DNA of 64,000 nucleotides, from contig CAYQMF010000015.1 in the NCBI GenBank assembly GCA_964418595.1, positions 1 through 64,000 on the forward strand, given 5' to 3'. The stretch is from CAYQMF01 sp964418595. Its GTDB lineage: Bacteria; Planctomycetota; UBA1135; UBA2386. The notes under the pieces were generated by a model. The model did no database searches, was not told the origin of the DNA, and worked only from the letters and a program-made list of their open reading frames with translations. Shown here one piece after another: positions 60,704-64,000 of the stretch; position 1 is the stretch's first letter, and each line of letters opens with the position of its first letter. Made by a program: the position numbers and the translations under genes.

Positions 60704-63367
60704 CTACCGCGCGGCGCCGAAGGTCAGCGCGAGCCCGTTGCTCGCCGACGCGCCGCTCGGCGCCGCGGCGTCGAGCAGGAAGAACTGCTCGTAGATCGTG
60801 AGGCCCGCGACCACCGGCGGGATGACCAGCGGGATCGTCAACGCGCCCGCGCCCGCCTCGCCCGTGGTGCCCGAAAGCGGCATGACCGAGATCCCGATCG
60901 GCGCCACGAACAGGCGCAGGCCGGGAAGCGGAGTGTCGGCGAGGTCGACCGGCTGCGTGCCGATCACGAACACGCCGAACGTGCCGCCGACGCCGCCGAC
61001 GAGGCGCGTCTCCGTCGCCACGTTGCCGCGCATGGGCCCGCGCGCGCCGAGCGTGGGCACCACGCCACCGGTCCCCGGTGACCCGACGCCGTACTGGCGG
61101 ATGGCGCCGGCGTCGGGACTGTCGATGGCGATGCACGGGATGATGCCTTCGAAGGTCACCGCGTCGCGGTCGCCGTCGCCGTCGATGTCGACCAGCGACA
61201 TCGGCGCCACGATCTGATCGACCGGCGGCGCGAAGCCGCCACCGGGGAGGCCGCGCGCGAACCAGGTGCCGAGGCTCGACGCCGCCTGTCCCACGACGAG
61301 GTCGGGCACGCCGTCGCCGTCGATGTCGCGCACGAAGTTGCGCCGCACGGAGTTCAGGTACTCTGTTGCGGGCAACTGGTTGCTCTGCACGAAGCCGCCG
61401 ACGCCGTCGTTGAGCAGCAGGCTCGTCACACCGCTGGTGCCGACCGAGCCGCCCACGAGGTCGAGATCGCCGTCGCGATCGAAGTCGGCCACCTCGACGC
61501 GATCCCAGTACGGATGCAGCAGGGGGTTGCCGGGGAAGGCCGGGCCGGGCGCGAACCTGAAACTGCCGAGGCCGCGCCACCACAACAGTTGTCCGACCGT
61601 GATCCCCTGCCACGCCGTCACCGTGACGAGGTCGACGTTGCCGTCGCGATCGAGGTCGGCCACGTACTGGGGCACCTGGCCGTTGATCCGGCCCATGTCC
61701 TCGAAGTGGCCGCCGCCCGTGTTCCGCCACAGCAATGTGAAGTGCGTGACCGCGCCCTCGCGCGTGAAGGTCAGCAGGTCGAGGTCGCCGTCGCCATCGA
61801 GGTCGGCGGGCAGGTTGGTGATCGAGTCGGTCTGCCACTCGCGCATCGGATGGAAGTCCATCCCCAGCGGACCGGCCGCGCCGCCGTCGTGGAACGCGCC
61901 GCCGACGTTGCGCATGAGGCGCATGGAGATGAGCTGCGAGCCCTGCATGTGGCGCACGAGGAGATCGACGTCGCCGTCGCCGTCGAAGTCGCCCGGGATG
62001 CCACCCTGCTCGTAGAACGTGCCAGCGCTCGCCGCGGGGAAGATCAGGTTCGCGGTGTCGAACTTGCCGTCGGCGGAGTTGCGTTCGACCGCGCCCATGC
62101 GGACGCGCAGGTCGATGTCGCCATCGCCTTCCACGTCGTGGAACTGCGTCTCGAGGTTCCAGCCGGGCATGCGGGTGTGCGGCGCACGGCGGATCGGGCC
62201 GCGTGCGTAGTAGATGCAGCGACCGCCCACGAGGTCGAGGTCGCCGTCGCCGTCGAGGTCGATGGCGGCCGCGAGCCGCTCGGACCCCATCGCCGGAATC
62301 TCGATCGCTGGCGCGAACAGCCCTTGGTCGTTCCGCGCGATGCGGAACATCGACGCCGTCTTGTTGGGGGTGGGGTAGGGACCGCCGCCGCCGCAGCACA
62401 CGCCGTCGAGGTCGCCATCGCCATCGATGTCCTTCAGGTAGCGCGCCGGACCACCGACCGCGCTCGCCTCCTGCACGAAGGTCGTCGGCCCCGTGCGCCG
62501 CATCACCACGTAGCGGTCGGGGGCCATGCCCCACAGCACGATGTCGCGGTCGCCGTCGCCGTCGATGTCGCCGCACGCGGGCTTCACCTCGTTGAGGCCG
62601 TGCGCGTGGCCGGAGACCGGCACCGGCACGCCGTTGACGATGCGGATGAGGCGCAGGGTCGTGGCGTCGGAGAGGAGCAGATCGGGCGTGCTGTCGCTGT
62701 CGACGTCGCCGGGTTCGAGCTCGCTCGGCGCCGCGAGTGCCGCGATGGTGGCGGTGCCGGCGAGCGTGAACGACGCGCCGTCGTTGCGCCACAGGCGCAC
62801 CGATCCCGGGATCACCACGGCGAGGTCGTCGCGGCCGTCGCCGGAGAAGTCGAGGACGAGCAGGCGCTCGATCGAGTCCGCCTCATTCGTGGACCAGAGC
62901 AGCGCCGGCGTGCCGTCGGGTTGGGACGTGTACACGCGGATGCCGAGCCGCATCGAGATTGCCCAGTCGGTGCGGTTGTCGCCGTCGAAGTTGCCGACGT
63001 CGAGGACCGGCGGCCGCAACGTCCCGCCGCCGACCGAGGTCGTCTCCCGCCATGCCAGCGACCACCGCCCCGCCTGGTCCTGCCGGTAGGTGGAGAGGTG
63101 GACCGTGTTGGAGTAGTTGTTCGTGTACCACCAGCCCAGCGCCTCGACCCGACCGTCGCCGTCGAGGTCGGCGACCTTGCGGATGCTGGTCCATTGGTCG
63201 AAGGCGACCAGCGGTGCGTCGAAGAGGGTGGCTGCCTGTTGGGCGGCTCCCGACGTCGGAATGACGACGGCCGCCAGCGCCACGGCGACGGCGGACGCCG
63301 GCGCGAATCCGGCGGAGCACACGCGCAGACCTGGGGATACGAACGCGGAGACGCGAGACTCGAGCAT
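60704..63367 (-). CDS. Secreted FG-GAP/VCBS repeat protein
   Basis: 887 residues from ATG 63367, preceded by AAGGAG. The signal region (AVAVALAAVVIPTSGAAQQ) is followed by at least 14 calcium-loop repeats of the DxDxDG type (VADLDGDGRVEALG, DIDGDGDRDIV, DFDGDGDVDLLV). Such repeats fold as a beta-propeller, bind calcium and often act in adhesion. The C-terminal ~120 residues (GTFGVFVIGTQPVDLADTPL) form a domain like the remnant at 1549-1964, which may be a sorting or secretion signal. Confidence 0.92.
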   Translation of the reverse strand: MLESRVSAFVSPGLRVCSAGFAPASAVAVALAAVVIPTSGAAQQAATLFDAPLVAFDQWTSIRKVADLDGDGRVEALGWWYTNNYSNTVHLSTYRQDQAGRWSLAWRETTSVGGGTLRPPVLDVGNFDGDNRTDWAISMRLGIRVYTSQPDGTPALLWSTNEADSIERLLVLDFSGDGRDDLAVVIPGSVRLWRNDGASFTLAGTATIAALAAPSELEPGDVDSDSTPDLLLSDATTLRLIRIVNGVPVPVSGHAHGLNEVKPACGDIDGDGDRDIVLWGMAPDRYVVMRRTGPTTFVQEASAVGGPARYLKDIDGDGDLDGVCCGGGGPYPTPNKTASMFRIARNDQGLFAPAIEIPAMGSERLAAAIDLDGDGDLDLVGGRCIYYARGPIRRAPHTRMPGWNLETQFHDVEGDGDIDLRVRMGAVERNSADGKFDTANLIFPAASAGTFYEQGGIPGDFDGDGDVDLLVRHMQGSQLISMRLMRNVGGAFHDGGAAGPLGMDFHPMREWQTDSITNLPADLDGDGDLDLLTFTREGAVTHFTLLWRNTGGGHFEDMGRINGQVPQYVADLDRDGNVDLVTVTAWQGITVGQLLWWRGLGSFRFAPGPAFPGNPLLHPYWDRVEVADFDRDGDLDLVGGSVGTSGVTSLLLNDGVGGFVQSNQLPATEYLNSVRRNFVRDIDGDGVPDLVVGQAASSLGTWFARGLPGGGFAPPVDQIVAPMSLVDIDGDGDRDAVTFEGIIPCIAIDSPDAGAIRQYGVGSPGTGGVVPTLGARGPMRGNVATETRLVGGVGGTFGVFVIGTQPVDLADTPLPGLRLFVAPIGISVMPLSGTTGEAGAGALTIPLVIPPVVAGLTIYEQFFLLDAAAPSGASASNGLALTFGAAR

Positions 63368-63419
63368 GAGGAGGCTCCTTGGGTCAGGACGTGGCCCCAA
63401 GGTTAGCAACCACCGTGCC

Positions 63420-64000
63420 TCACAGGTTGCGCTTCCAGAAGTCGATCATCGTGGTGAACAGGTGCACGCGCGCGGGGCGGTCGGCGATGCCGTGCTTGCG
63501 CATGGGATAGAGCTGCAGCTCGAAGAGCTTGCGTGCGGCGATCAGCTCGTCGACGAAGTGCAGCGTGTTTTGCGGGTGTACGTTGTCGTCGTAGGTGCCG
63601 TGCACGAGCAACAGTCGCCCGTGCAGGTCCTTGGCGCGCGCGGTGAGGTCGCAGTGCGCGTAGCCCTTCGGGTTGTCCTGCGGGCGCTTGATCGACGCCT
63701 CGCCCCACTTGGTGTCGTAGTACTCCCAGCGCGTGACGCCCGCGACGGCGATCCCGGCCTTGAACTCGTGCGACCGCGTCATCGCCAGCAGGGTCATCGA
63801 GCCGCCGCCCGACCAGCCCCAGATGCCCACGCGCGCGGGGTCGACGAACGGCTGGGCCTTCAACCACTTCACGCCGGCGACGAGGTCGGTCACCTCGCTG
63901 TCGCCGTACATCTGGCCGAGGAGCACGTTCTCCGTGTGCTTCGAGATGGCGGTGGCGGAGCGGTTGTCGATACAGGCGACGAGGAACCCCTGGTCGAGCA
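63420..64000 (-). CDS. S9 prolyl oligopeptidase/DPP IV-like peptidase, C-terminal part
   Basis: The reading frame continues past the window edge; 193 codons are visible. The serine peptidase triad is present: Ser in IWGWSGGGS, Asp in HGTYDDNVHPQ and His in MRKHGIADR. The upstream visible part (LDQGFLVACIDNRSA) matches the same fold. The family removes dipeptides or cleaves after proline and usually has an N-terminal propeller, which would lie outside the window. Confidence 0.92.
   Translation of the reverse strand, partial: LDQGFLVACIDNRSATAISKHTENVLLGQMYGDSEVTDLVAGVKWLKAQPFVDPARVGIWGWSGGGSMTLLAMTRSHEFKAGIAVAGVTRWEYYDTKWGEASIKRPQDNPKGYAHCDLTARAKDLHGRLLLVHGTYDDNVHPQNTLHFVDELIAARKLFELQLYPMRKHGIADRPARVHLFTTMIDFWKRNL

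Noticed and set aside
60704..63367. Tandem DNA repeats in the FG-GAP gene as a possible CRISPR or satellite
   Set aside because: The repeats encode DxDxDG calcium loops with irregular spacing; no spacer-repeat regularity.

Overview
This high-GC window reads as a chromosomal segment of a planctomycete-like bacterium. That placement is an inference from gene content: two formylglycine-type sulfatases, large secreted lipoproteins, FG-GAP and propeller proteins, a caspase/FGE-domain fusion, a TIGR03546/TIGR03545-like protein, frequent GTG/TTG starts and a UBact-like modifier. No rRNA, tRNA, CRISPR array, insertion sequence or phage module was recognised.

Layout. 1-1964 is lower-GC and degraded, with small orphan genes, a possible ABC-ATPase fragment and a frameshifted C-terminal remnant of a secreted protein. 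1982-17659 holds a sulfatase divergent from priA, a triple FKBP-type isomerase, a pseudopilin, a class V aminotransferase, an envelope-polysaccharide group (FAD oxidoreductase, GT2 glycosyltransferase, O-antigen-ligase-like protein), a 2Fe-2S ferredoxin, a cytochrome c peroxidase, and rpsD standing alone. 17748-23793 carries a VWA lipoprotein, an unknown and a 1272-residue lipoprotein. 34268-46342 carries a SorC-like regulator, the caspase/FGE protein, a probable outer-membrane barrel, a secreted propeller, a DEAD-box helicase and an AsmA-like membrane protein. 46413-64000 contains a broken cation-chloride cotransporter behind a strong leader hairpin, a HEAT/TPR protein, an acetyltransferase, a second sulfatase, a poly-glycine lipoprotein, a YncE/phosphoesterase, a KAS III-like enzyme, a VOC/cupin protein, an FG-GAP protein and the end of an S9 peptidase.

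The centrepiece is an eleven-gene minus-strand operon at 23803-33993, nearly every junction of which overlaps by a few bases. In transcription order it encodes an unknown protein, an FHA-like plus degenerate RING-like protein, an E1-like ThiF enzyme, an E2-like protein, an unknown protein, a ubiquitin-fold protein, a JAB/MPN metalloprotease with a Cys-rich insert in its active-site motif, an ARC/Mpa-like AAA ATPase, a divergent PafA/Dop-family enzyme, a 67-residue UBact/Pup-like protein ending in Gly-Gln, and a second, more typical PafA/Dop-family enzyme. It therefore seems to combine two different protein-tagging chemistries, E1/E2 thioester relay on a ubiquitin fold and Pup-type ligation of a C-terminal Glu/Gln, with one unfoldase. 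No proteasome subunit is encoded in the window.
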